From: Guillardia theta CCMP2712
Lineage: Eukaryota > Cryptophyceae > Pyrenomonadales > Geminigeraceae
Direction: 5' to 3'
Assembly: GCF_000315625.1 (NCBI RefSeq)
Contig: NW_005434616.1
Location: forward strand, 314,475 to 352,499
Length of the DNA: 38,025 nt
The notes under the pieces are model-generated. The model ran no database searches. It saw only the letters and a program-made list of their open reading frames with translations, and was not told the DNA's origin. This document shows, piece after piece, positions 1 to 9,289 of this stretch; the first letter of the stretch is position 1, and each line of letters begins with the position of its first letter. Position numbers and translations under genes: made by a program.

Positions 1-196
1 TACTCATCCTCCTCTCTCCTCCAATTCCTTCTTCTCCACCCACCCATCGCTTCACCTTTCCTCTTTTCCCGATCCTGTTTCCTCTGCCTTGCTCCACTAC
101 CTCCTTTCCTCGTCCTGATTCCATCTCCTTTTTCTGTCCTCCCTCGAGTTTCCTTCCTCCACGACTTGCAAACGTTTTGAGTCGCCTGCTGCGCAG

Positions 197-720
197 GCCT
201 GGGCCTGGCTCAACTGCACCTTCTTCTGCCTTGAGTTGGCTGTAACAGCACTGGGAGAGGTAAGAGGACGAGAACGAGGACAAAGACAACCTAGGAGGAG
301 GAGGATGCGGGAAGGTGGATGTACAAGGAGAAGGGAAGATGAGGAGGAGAGTGGGGAGGAGAGGAGAGAACAACGAGGGGGAGCAAGAGCAGATTAGCAG
401 GTTTCTCGCATGACGACTTTGTGCAGAGCAAGGCGTGCGAGGGTTGGAGGAGAAGCCGCTGGTGGCGCTACATCCTCGCCCTCTGCGGCTCTATGAACAT
501 TTCCTTCCTTGTCATCGCCAACCTGTCGATCATGCACGGGTTCCAGGGCTCAACTGAGTTCCTGCTGGCTATCTTTGACAACCAAGGGGAACGCAGCTCG
601 CCGCCTGCTGGGCTGGTCACTGCCTTGAAGATCTTCAGCTTCCTAGGAGTCGCCCAGCTGTCTATGGTGGGCCTCCGGAAGCACGAGAGAGTCGTTGGGA
701 AGCGCCCACTGCGGTATTAG
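197..720 (+). CDS. C-terminal exons of a membrane protein of unknown function (5' end outside the window or not recognised)
   Basis: Two exons can be read, 197-259 and 427-720. They are joined by an intron at 260-426 that begins gtaaga and ends tgcag, phase 0. The first exon follows a cag acceptor and encodes a hydrophobic stretch (WLNCTFFCLELAVTALG). The second encodes a basic, Trp-rich turn, then a hydrophobic segment (YILALCGSMNISFLVIANL), a polar loop and a second segment (ALKIFSFLGVAQLSMVGL), and stops with TAG at 718-720. This looks like the end of a multi-pass membrane protein. I recognise no family. Positions 1-196 are CT-rich and are read here as the preceding intron. The short exon is less certain than the long one. 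Confidence 0.45.
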
Positions 721-723
721 AGC

Positions 724-780
724 GTTTGGCGGACGAGGACGAGGACGAGGACGAGGACAAGGACAAGGACAATGACGAGG
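724..780. repeat. (GACGAG/GACAAG)n simple repeat between convergent gene ends
   Basis: A purine-rich hexanucleotide array lies directly after the stop of the leftmost gene. It sits in the short (about 200 bp) space before the converging EsV-1-7 gene on the other strand. Confidence 0.7.
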
Positions 781-926
781 ACAGGATGTGCAGAAGGAAG
801 GTAGGGAGGAGAGAGCCGGACAAAGGTGTGGGGGGAGCATTTGGACAAGAACAGAAGTATAATTGGGATCAACAGAGCTGGACTTCGAATGTTAGGGGTG
901 TGTAGAGACTTGTTGCGAGCGTCCCA

Positions 927-2492
927 TCAACCGCTGTCCATCTTGAAGATGTCGTTGGCGTCCCCTTTCTTACTCTTCCTCGAGCCCTCCCTGGTCTTGT
1001 TGCCCAGCAGGCCGAGTGCTCGCTGGTTGGCAATGGAACGGGCTATGAACTCGTCGACAAACTTCTGCTTCTCCTCCTCCGTCTCCTTCTCCGCCAGCTC
1101 TCGCTCCTCCTCCAGGATTGCATACAGCTCCTCCGCATCCTCTACGTCTTTGTTGGTCCTCAGGTCCACTCCCTCCTGCGTCCCCTCGAAGCGCTTCCAC
1201 TCCACATCGGAGGGCGTGTAGTACGGGCCCTTGGGGAACAGGTCAGGGTTGAAGTCGAAGGTCTCAGGAGGAGGAGGAGACGGCATCCTCCCAACTTCCT
1301 TCATCCACACCTCATGCTGTACCCTCCTGGTGTCCCACTTCCAGAGGAGGAAGGGAAACTCGTACGCCATCTGTACCAGCCCGTTGGCTCCGCACAGGTC
1401 GCACAGGTGGTCATCGTCAAAGTGTCTCATCAACCTCAGCGCGTCCTCGGGGTTGTCGGGGTCCTCTGCCACTGGGATATTGCGCAGGCTGAAGACTCTA
1501 GTGCCGTTGGGAGCAATCCCCATGTACTTGAACCTCGGGGGGCTCCGGACGTCTATGTGGTGGTCGTGGCGGTGCTTGAGGCAAAATCTCGGCACCCCGT
1601 CGTCTATGTAGCCCCAGTAGGGCAGCTCCGGACATCCTTTGGGGAACTGACAGAATCTAGGAGGCATCTCCATGCGCGCTGAAGACTTCGTCTTGCCCAT
1701 GGCTCCAGCTCTCCCTTCTGCACCTTCGACTGCTGCTCCTCCCTCGTCTCCTCCTTCTTCATCAACTCCTCCTCCATCATTCTCTTCTCCTCCTCCTGCT
1801 CTGCCTCCTCCTGCTCCCTTTCTGGTCTGGCCAACTCTCGCTCCACCTCTCCCCCTCCCTTTCCCTCTTGCCGGCTGTGCATCCTTCCTCGCCCTCTTCG
1901 GGGGATTCTTCACTTCAAGTTGATCAATGTCAAGCTTCTCATCTTGATTCACGGGCGACTTCAAGTTGCGAGGAACCGGGTTGAGCGCTGAACGGTAAGT
2001 TGGGATCCCTTGCTGAGGGGGGTCGAAGAAGCCCTTCCTCAGGTTCTCGAATCTTGGAGCTTCGTTGATCACCTGCATGACCTCAACAGGCTGCATCCCA
2101 GCTTCGTCCTCCATGCCTGTGTTGTTCAGGTAGCAATCCGCTGGCCGGCCGGTCCTGATCTCCTCCAGGGCCTCGGAGAGGAACTCCTTGTAGATTCCCT
2201 CGACGTTCTGAAGCGCATGAATCATCTCCGTCGAAGTCATTCCGAAAGGGTTGATGCCGCATGCATGGCAGAGCGAGATGAGATCGTTGTCCTGCAGCGA
2301 AAAGAGGGCCGTGAAGTCTTCGGGAGAGAACGTCTTGTCGGTGTACATCATGTCCTGGTACCCTCCTCTCATCGCAACTCGAGCCCTATGGCCGATGAGC
2401 GCTGCCGCACCTCCCCTGAGCATGGGATCCTGTAGGCAGCTCCTTGCCGCGGCTCCAATGAGAACCAAGTGCAACCAGCTGCACGATCGCAT
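927..2492 (-). CDS. EsV-1-7-type cysteine motif protein with hydrophobic N-terminal leader
   Basis: A single open exon runs to the stop at 927. I chose the ATG at 2492 over one 13 codons upstream (2531) because it places a signal-peptide-like core (WLHLVLIGAAA) at the extreme N terminus. The product is about 521 residues. DNA 1652-1542 encodes a Cys/His motif with spacing C-X5-C-X16-C-X2-H followed by a basic stretch. This closely matches the EsV-1-7 repeat (C-X4-C-X16-C-X2-H-X12), a presumed metal-binding module of unknown biochemical role. A CxxC pair (CDLC) lies further on. Before the motif is a low-complexity Arg/Gly/Glu-rich stretch (about 1920-1690), where purine-rich DNA is open in more than one frame, so an unseen intron is possible there. 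The C terminus is acidic and probably coiled coil. A secretory or bipartite plastid destination is inferred from the leader only. Confidence 0.72.
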   Translation of the reverse strand: MRSCSWLHLVLIGAAARSCLQDPMLRGGAAALIGHRARVAMRGGYQDMMYTDKTFSPEDFTALFSLQDNDLISLCHACGINPFGMTSTEMIHALQNVEGIYKEFLSEALEEIRTGRPADCYLNNTGMEDEAGMQPVEVMQVINEAPRFENLRKGFFDPPQQGIPTYRSALNPVPRNLKSPVNQDEKLDIDQLEVKNPPKRARKDAQPARGKGRGRGGARVGQTRKGAGGGRAGGGEENDGGGVDEEGGDEGGAAVEGAEGRAGAMGKTKSSARMEMPPRFCQFPKGCPELPYWGYIDDGVPRFCLKHRHDHHIDVRSPPRFKYMGIAPNGTRVFSLRNIPVAEDPDNPEDALRLMRHFDDDHLCDLCGANGLVQMAYEFPFLLWKWDTRRVQHEVWMKEVGRMPSPPPPETFDFNPDLFPKGPYYTPSDVEWKRFEGTQEGVDLRTNKDVEDAEELYAILEEERELAEKETEEEKQKFVDEFIARSIANQRALGLLGNKTREGSRKSKKGDANDIFKMDSG

Positions 2493-2611
2493 GCTGAGGT
2501 TTGCGCGGAGCCTCTCGCCAACCAGCGACACAGTCAGGCGCTGAATCGTTGGAGGAGGTTCCAGTCCTCGAGCTTCATCTCTGTTTCTGTATCAAGGTCT
2601 ACTCCTCGCTC

Positions 2612-2712
2612 CTCGCTCCTCGCTTCTCACATCTCTCCTCTCTCCTCCATCCTCTCTCTCCCTTCTCTCCTCTCTCCTCTCTCCTCTCTCCTCTCTCCTC
2701 TTTCTCCTCCTC
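2612..2712. repeat. CT-rich microsatellite (ctctcct)n
   Basis: Tandem ctctcct/ctcctctct units lie just upstream of the EsV-1-7 gene start. They appear as purine-rich DNA in that gene's sense orientation. Confidence 0.75.
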
Positions 2713-3676
2713 CCGTCGCTCTCGGTATCTCGGTATGCTAATGCGGCCATTGCCTCATTGGCTTCTGTTCACTCAATCACTTGTACCTGACAGTGAGTCG
2801 TTCTGGGCCGGGCCGTCGAGCGCCGCGAGCCCCGGGGCCCGGCTGGCCCGGGCCCGGCCGTCCGGAGCCCTAGTCCAAACCGTTCCGCTGAGTTCGGAGG
2901 CCGCCTGGCCCTGGCATGCCAGGCCCGGTCTCGCGGCACTGCTAGTTCCGAGTCAGTGCGTCCGACGGCTCGGCCCGACGGTCGGCTCACATGACTCGCC
3001 TGATTTCCGAAGTTCGCTCAGCGGCTGCCTTGATATTAAGATCGCGATCCTTCAAGAGACAACCGTTTGATCGGCATGTCCTGAACTCACACCTGCATCT
3101 ACTAGTCGGACATTGTTTCATGCTCCCGGTCGACATTGTAGCCAGGCCGCGCTCCCACCGAAAGTATTGAAACCGTACGGTCCGTGGCACCCGCTACAAA
3201 AGCCTTTGCCAGTATACTACCCGATGATCATGGCAAGTAAGGACTTTGTGTCAGTGCTGGGATCGGAGACAATCGAATGAATATAGATGGATTTGTGGGA
3301 AGGCTAACACTAAGCTCATATCAACAGTGTATTAATACGATTTTCTATGTAACAATAGTGACAGAAGAATCTAATGATCTCTACACAGATGTCCAGAGTC
3401 TCGATATTGTTAATCAGCTCAGGAGTTCACTGCTCAGTGAGTGACTTGTGTGGGACTCAAACAGGCTACGGGCTCATTTACAGTTGCTCTTTACTCCCAT
3501 ACATTACATATCTTACAAGGAAATCATCGCACGTCCTTCCGTCCCGCCTTCTTCGTTCTTAATGCTCTACCATCCGACTCTGGTGGGCAGGTCAGATGCC
3601 ATGGCCCAGAATTTCATTGTCCGGATCGGACAGGCAAGGTTTGTCAGCCTAAAGCTGAGGCAGATTTTCATCAGCC

Positions 3677-3852
3677 CTATCTGCAAGAGGTAGATGACCT
3701 GTCGTCGTGATACAGACTGGAAATCTCTACCCTGACCCTCAAAGCTGAGCATGGCAGTGACTGCCCGTCGATGCTACCACCTTGCTGCTCCTGTAGCCCC
3801 CGGATGTACTCCATGGCGCCGCGGAGGCGGGCGAGCTGGAGGGTCTTGAAGG
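3677..3852 (-). CDS. Candidate terminal exon with helix-loop-helix-like segment (copy A)
   Basis: On the minus strand a long pyrimidine tract ends in tccttcaag. It is followed by an exon that starts LQLARLRGAMEYIRGLQ, continues about 35 residues and stops at 3677. The same block, with close residue and DNA similarity, recurs at 20703-20801 (LQLARLHAAIAYIQGLQ), also after a ttcttccaag acceptor. The pattern resembles helix 2 of a bHLH domain (hydrophobic heptads, YIxxLQ). That likeness is an inference from the motif only, and no basic region or helix 1 was found. Upstream exons could not be assigned, so this may be the end of a real small gene or a gene fragment. Confidence 0.35.
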
Positions 3853-4195
3853 AGGAAGATGGGGAAGGTAAAGGAGAGGATGGAGGCAGTGAAGTGGACG
3901 CTGAGGGAAGAGCTATGAGAGAATGACACTGAGCAGGAGGGTCCTGGGAGCGAATAGAAACCAGGGGGGACATGAGGTGCCGGAGGTCCTCTCGTTAGCA
4001 AGAGGAGCCTGAGCAGCACGAGGGGTCGAGGAAGGACAGGGCACGAGACGCAGCACCAGGGAGGAGAGTGAGGAAGAGGTCAAGGAGGAGAGCGAGGAAG
4101 ATGGTAAGGAGGAGGGTAAGGAGGAGGGTAAGGATGAAGCGGAGAAGGGTGGGGAGAAGCGAGGATTGGTACTGCGTGCAAGATAGGAGGCAACC

Positions 4196-4203
4196 TTTAT
4201 AAT
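4196..4203 (-). promoter_or_regulatory. Possible TATA box upstream of the copy A exon
   Basis: Reading the minus strand gives ATTATAAAGG about 350 nt upstream of the candidate exon at 3852. Nothing else shows that a transcript starts here. Confidence 0.25.
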
Positions 4204-4843
4204 GGGGTTGTGGGGCCCCTTCGGACGCCCTGCCCGAAGAAGGGGCTTACAGGGGCTAATAGGGTCCAAGAACCGCACCGTTTCGGAGCCATTGCAGGTG
4301 TCCTGCGACCTCTTACCTCGAGATTTTACTCAAGGGGCGGTACAAAAGCTAGCAACTACTAGGAAGTCACCCGAGTCGGGCAGCAGACTCTCAGATCCTA
4401 CGGCTTTGAAGACTCCGGACGCCATTTGAGTTCAAGTTTTTGATCTCGTGAGCAGCTGCTTGTGTGGTAGTAAAGGCATTTTTGAGTGTGTTCCTTAGTT
4501 AACAGGCTGAGATGGATCGAGATAATAGGAGCCAAGAACGATCATGACCCCCCGGCCCTCGGCCTTCTGGGCTGACTCGAGCAAGTCGGGTCGCCTGGTC
4601 GGAGCCCTCGTCCGTCGGACGGTCCGACTGGGAAAGGCCTTACAGGAAAAAGTACGTCGCGTCGCAACAAATTTTTAAACGCCTTCTGAAAAGAAGATTT
4701 TTCGGCTCGAGGCTCCGATTAATCTAAACTGGGCCGGGCCGGCGGGGATCCGACTGATCCCGGCCGCGCGGCCCGGCGGCCGCAGGGCTGAACTTTCACT
4801 GAAACGGAATGTAACCGTTTCCCTCTATTTGTGGTCGATTGCC

Positions 4844-6257
4844 ATGTTCGCGATGCTGCGGCAGCTAACGCGTGAGGAGGCGGAGGCGGAAAGGATCTAC
4901 CACAACTACGACTACGACTATTGGTAAGAGCTTAGAATGATAGCAAGGTGATAGAGTGAGGATAGGAGCGAGGGAGGGGTTGTAGGAGGGAGGAGGAATT
5001 GGTGAAGTGTAGGGAAAGTCGATAGCAGGAAATTCCAAGGTCACTTGGAGGGATAGTTGGAAAGCTATCTTGTGGAAGAGATGAGTTTGGTGGCATAATA
5101 TTTGAAGCGAATCAAAGATCGACCAAAGGAGTATGCAGGGGAAAACTAACATCTGAGAGATAGCGGGAGTCAACCATCCCGCTCACGTCCATCGCAACTT
5201 GCAGAATCTCTCCTTGTGTACTCAGTGACTCCTGCGCAGGTCAAACTTGGGGACGTTCTGGGAGAAGACAGTTACGGACATCCAGCCGCCATGTAGCGAG
5301 GAAGCCGAGTGAGCTAGCCCTCCTCCTCCTCCGTCGGCGCGGTCAGGATGCCGCCAAAGAGCATGTGCTGCATGACGGGGAACTTGTCCATGACCTCGGC
5401 GAAGAACATCTTGCACATGCCGTTGTTAACACGCTGTGAGAAGTGTGATCAGCTGGTGGAATGAGGGAGGGAGAGAGGACGAGGAAGAGCAGGAGGGAGA
5501 GGAGGGAGGGAGGGAGTTGGAAGTATCCTTTCTTCAGCTTTCCCGTGTACAACATGATTGAACAAACCAACAAACGAACGAGCATCATGTCAACATGTTG
5601 ACGCTCTCTTCCCTGCTCCCGCTGCCGGTCCACTCCACTCCTTAAATCGCCGCACTCCGCTCGAACCCTCATGCTGCGTGAGCTGCGACTGCGAGTTTGT
5701 GTGCCAGAAGCTCTTCCACACCTATACGTCCCCCTCCTCCCTCCTCCCTCCTCCCTCCTCCCTCCTCCCTCCTCCCTCCTCCCTCCTCCCTCCTCCCTCC
5801 TCCCTCCTCCCTCCTCCCTCCTCCCTCCTCCCTTCCCCCTCCTCCCTCCTCCCTCCTCCTCCTCCCTCCTCCCGTTCAGGTACATTTTACACAGCATTGG
5901 TTTTAAATGCGCCTCCAGGCAGGGACGTTCAGGGACGCGGACGTGCAGGTGGAGGTGAACAACGGCAGCGTCTTCATCGACTTCCGCATCGTTGAGGAGG
6001 AAGATTACACGGGGACAAGGAGGAGGGGGAAGAAGCTGCTCAAGCTCGTTCGCATCTCCTTCGATGGCTTCGGCTGCAGGGATCTGACGAGCGAGCGGGT
6101 GAGGCCGATGGACGTGGAGGACTCGAGGAAGATGCTGGGGATGATGGGCTCGAATGGATGCGATGAGGAAGAGCTCGAGAGGATAGTGAGGAAGAATATC
6201 GCCATGAACCAGAGCTTCATATGGGAGGATGCACTCAAGGCGCATGGGCTGATATGA
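4844..6257 (+). CDS. Tentative multi-exon gene of unknown function (first and last exons best supported)
   Basis: The likely first exon is 4844-4923, from ATG to a good gtaagag donor, encoding a charged Tyr-rich N terminus (ends NYDYDY). The likely last exon reads to the stop at 6255-6257. It begins after one of several acceptors near 5920-5936 and encodes about 105 residues, including DVQVEVNNGSVFIDFRIV and ending FIWEDALKAHGLI. Possible middle exons are one starting at 5241 (after tcctgcgcag; SNLGTFWEKTVTDIQPP) and one around 5690-5732 (CEFVCQKLFHTY). I could not join all of them in phase. The 5241 reading runs into the duplicated PTPA exon segment, so this gene may be disrupted or chimeric. 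No family recognised. Confidence 0.35.
5286..5512 (-). pseudogene. Extra copy of the PTPA terminal exon with part of its upstream intron
   Basis: This segment matches 6615-6841 at about 99 percent by eye; I count two substitutions. It contains the last 3' splice site (ctcacag), the complete 39-codon terminal exon and stop (5433-5314), short 3' flank and the start of the purine-rich intron. The differences are TCC to ACC (Ser to Thr) and a silent TTC to TTT. No other PTPA exon is present here, so it is most simply a partial segmental duplication. It could also act as an alternative terminal exon, because its acceptor and reading frame are intact. Confidence 0.8.
5735..5872. repeat. (CTCCCTC)n pyrimidine microsatellite
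   Basis: A long near-perfect array of ctccctcct units on the plus strand. It would fall in an intron of the tentative plus-strand gene, just before its last exon. Confidence 0.85.
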
Positions 6258-6335
6258 GAGGACAGGAGAGCAGAGCAGAGCAGAGCAGAGCAGAGCAGAG
6301 CAGAGCAGAGCAGAGCAGAGCAGAGCAGAGCAGAC
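6258..6335. repeat. (GAGCA)n pentanucleotide array
   Basis: A perfect tandem gagca/agagc array of roughly 14 units begins a few bases after the stop at 6257. It is followed by related acaag/actag-like pentamers to about 6390. The remaining bases to 6642 show no supported gene. Confidence 0.85.
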
Positions 6336-6642
6336 ACAACAAGACAAAACAAGACAAGACCACATGAGACTAGAAGAGACTAGACGAGATGAGATGGGAT
6401 GATGTCATTTTCGAGCTAATATCTTCAGCTTTTCTCCATCTCTACCTCATCACATCCACACGTCAAACCTGGTCAACTCTCGTTCAAGAAGGAGAGCTGG
6501 TCGTAGATACTAGAGTGACGATTCAGAACAACTCGAGGCGGAAGAGAGCAGCAGACGTTGTAGTTCCTTTATCGCAATAATACAAAAGACTCTTCCCTCC
6601 CCCTTGTGCTTCACCCGCCATGTAGCGAGGAAGCCGAGTGAG

Positions 6643-9289
6643 CTAGCCCTCCTCCTCCTCCGTCGGCGCGGACAGGATGCCGCCGAAGAGCATGTGCTGC
6701 ATGACGGGGAACTTGTCCATGACCTCGGCGAAGAACATCTTGCACATGCCGTTGTTAACACGCTGTGAGAAGTGTGATCAGCTGGTGGAATGAGGGAGGG
6801 AGAGAGGACGAGGAAGAGCAGGAGGGAGAGGAGGGAGGGAGAGAGGACGAGGAAGAGCAGGAAGGGAGGAGGAGGAGGAGAAGGATGGGAGAGTAGAGGC
6901 CAAGGGGGGAGAGGTTGAGAGGAAGAAGGGGAAGTGGGGAGGGGGTGACTGGGAGGGAGGGAGAGGAGTGAGGGAGACGAGGGAGGAGACGAGCGAGGAG
7001 AGCAGGGAGGAGAGCAGGAGGAGAGCAGGAGGAGAGCAGGAGGGGGATGAGAGTAGTTGAGAGGAGAGGAAGGAGGGGGGGAGGAGGGAGGGAGAGGAGG
7101 GAGGGAGAGGAGGGGGAGAGAGAAAGTTGAGAGGAGGAGGAAGGAGGGGGGAGGAGGGAGGGAGACGGAGGGAGAGGAGAGGAGGGAGGAGAGGAGGGAG
7201 GAGAGGAGGGAGGAGAGAGATTTACCTGCCAGGTGGCGATGGCGCTGATGTCATTGAGCATGGGAGAGTTCTCCGACAAGGAGCTGCGAAAGGGTCAACC
7301 ATCGACTTGCCACAGGGGTCAACGCACCCAGACTTGACTGTCCGGATGAACTGAACACAGTGGAAGTAGAAGTAGCTTGAGAGGTGATCAGCATCGCCAG
7401 GGCAGCCTGACAAGTCAAAGATACCTCTTTGCGTTGCTGTTGACCACCCAGTCTTCCTGATCCCAAGAGTGAGCAAAGGAAGGACAACTCCTCAATCCCA
7501 GATCCTCACGTGGATGGATGAAGGAAGGAGTGTAGGATGATTCATCAGCTGGACCCCCACCAAGTCAGCGTCGCTACTATCTGGCCTGCTGTGCAGTTCA
7601 CCTGTGCTGATCCCCACAAGAAAGGGATGAACTGATAGTCGTCTAAACTCCAACATCTGCAACGATGCGTGTAAGAGGAGGCAGACTTGAGGAGAGTAGG
7701 GAAGAGGAAATTCTGACCTCGAGCCAACAGAGGAGAGGAGAGGAGAGGAGAGCGGAGAGGAGAGGAGAGCGGAGAGGAGAGGAGAGCGGAGAGGAGAGGA
7801 GAGGAGATGAGGCGGAGAGGGGGAACGGCAGAGGGGGGGCAAGATGTCACCCGTGCGATCCCGCCGGTTCCAGTCGGTAGGCGAGCTGAAGTCTCCTGAC
7901 AAGCTGAAGGTACTCCCAGAAGACATTCAACGCGAGGGCGTCAGCGTCCTCCTCCTGCAAGGTTCCCTTCACCCTCAGCACTTCCATCTGTGCCTGCAGA
8001 CCTTGAAGAAGTTGATCTTAGCCAACAGGGCCAGGAAGCAGATGAACATCTGCCCCTGTATCAGTGCAGCTGCCTCCCAGCAGACTCTCTACCTGCTCGT
8101 GTCCTGTCCCGTAGTCGATGCGAGTCTTGTCCCCCAAGCTGTCAGGCCTCGATCAGCTGAGAGAAACAAGTCGCTGTTCCCTGACCTTCCAAGGAGGTAA
8201 GGAGTCGCCTCAATAGCTGCAGGTTTGATCTCATCCGGAAGCATTGCCTCCACCATCGTTGGAACTTCTTCAGCCGCCTTGTCCATCCAGTCCCTGCACA
8301 ACGTCATATCTATCGTTTTCTCTATCATCAACGGCATCAGCATCCTCAGCAGCTCCATCATCATCATCGTCACAACCACAACCACAATCACCACCATCAT
8401 CTCCATCCTCATCCTCGTCAACACCACCTGCACCACCTGCAACTCCACGGGGCCATGGAAGGCTAGACGCACCTGAAGGCCTTGTTTCCGTATCTCATTG
8501 GCTGTTTGATGGGAGGGATCTCGTCTACCCACGACGACATCGTCTTGAGCACCTCGATCACCTGCGCCACCATCAGCCACTAGCCGGGTCTCTCGAGCCA
8601 AGATCACCTTGGTACAAGGGGGAGAGAGCGTTCTGGGGTCGTCGATTTTCTGCTCTGCAGGTTAGATACGAGCTCGGAGCCATGGCAAGGGGGGAGGAGG
8701 GGGGGGAGCGGAGACATGGCCAGGAAGGAGGGAGGGAGGGAGGGAGAAGGAGGAAAGAGAAGATACCTTGCCCATACAGTTGTGATTCAATGAAAGAATA
8801 AACTCTTTGATGTTCTCGTAAGTCTTGCTCTTCTTGAACGTCTCAAGATCCTTGACGCGTGATGTCAACGTACAACGCCAGCATCTCCCCAACATCTCCC
8901 CCATCTCTCACCTGGTGCGTCTTGATCCACTTGTAAGGAACTTTCAGCCCGTACGTCACGGGCTTTCCATCCTCCACGACCGACAGCTGCGCTACCTCTC
9001 TCCCCTCCCCTTCTTCCGTTGGAGGATTTCCTGTTGCATCTACTGGCTCCGCGCCAGCCTCCCCCGGTCGAGATCCTCTTGCCTTGGCCAGCTTCTCTTC
9101 CAGTGAGAGCTGCTGAGGTTCAACTAGCCCGATCGACCATGGTGCCACTGTTGGCGACATGACGTCTCCCTTGGGCGGGACATTTTCACTGCTGGGGCTC
9201 CTGGCCCACGGGGCCGTCGTTGCGGGGATCGCAACATGCCGTGCTGACTTTCCCGCTTCTTCGTGCCTGTTTTCTCCACGATCTGCCAT
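6643..9289 (-). CDS. Serine/threonine protein phosphatase 2A activator (PTPA), peptidyl-prolyl isomerase family
   Basis: PTPA proteins activate PP2A catalytic subunits and have prolyl isomerase activity. Thirteen exons keep frame throughout: 9289-8912, 8850-8767, 8579-8473, 8293-8186, 8138-8093, 8049-8002, 7954-7851, 7656-7602, 7548-7510, 7456-7425, 7375-7328, 7283-7226 and 6762-6643 (408 residues). The family blocks appear in order: DLETFKKSKTY, WVDEIPP, MRYGNKAFR, DKTRIDYGTGHE, RLQLAYRLEPAGSHG, SLDDYQFIPFLWGS, ENSPMLNDISAI, KFPVMQHMLFG. The first ~110 residues are a poorly conserved N-terminal extension; the rest matches the usual ~300-residue domain. Introns range from 43 nt to 463 nt, and the last one is a long purine-rich tract on the plus strand. 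Start ATG 9289 is the first in frame. The terminal exon has an extra copy at 5286-5512. Identification is firm; the start of exon 3 is the least certain boundary. Confidence 0.93.
6783..7220. repeat. Purine-rich (GGGA/GAGG/GAGCA) low-complexity tract
   Basis: This fills almost all of the last PTPA intron (7225-6763). In the transcript it is a continuous pyrimidine tract leading to the ctcacag acceptor. ORFs called within it are compositional artefacts. Confidence 0.8.
7729..7808. repeat. (GGAGAGGAGAGC)n purine repeat
   Basis: Tandem ggagaggagagcggaga units inside the PTPA intron 7850-7657. Confidence 0.8.

Larger units (their letters stand above)
2532..4843. other. 2.3-kb intergenic region with simple repeats, GC-rich islands and one candidate terminal exon
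   Basis: No long conserved coding block is seen. The region holds a CT-rich array (about 2612-2712), a GC-rich island (about 2795-2990), mixed sequence at 3000-3670, the helix-loop-helix-like exon described separately (3677-3852), a purine-rich stretch with repeated aggaggagggta units (about 4040-4140), and a second GC-rich segment (about 4545-4795) containing ggccgggccgg and a GGATCCGACTGATCC dyad. ORFs here are short and low in complexity. Confidence 0.6.

Noticed and set aside
5343-6365. 340-codon minus-strand ORF
   Set aside because: Made of translated GAGCA, CTCCCTC and other repeats plus the duplicated exon in the wrong frame.
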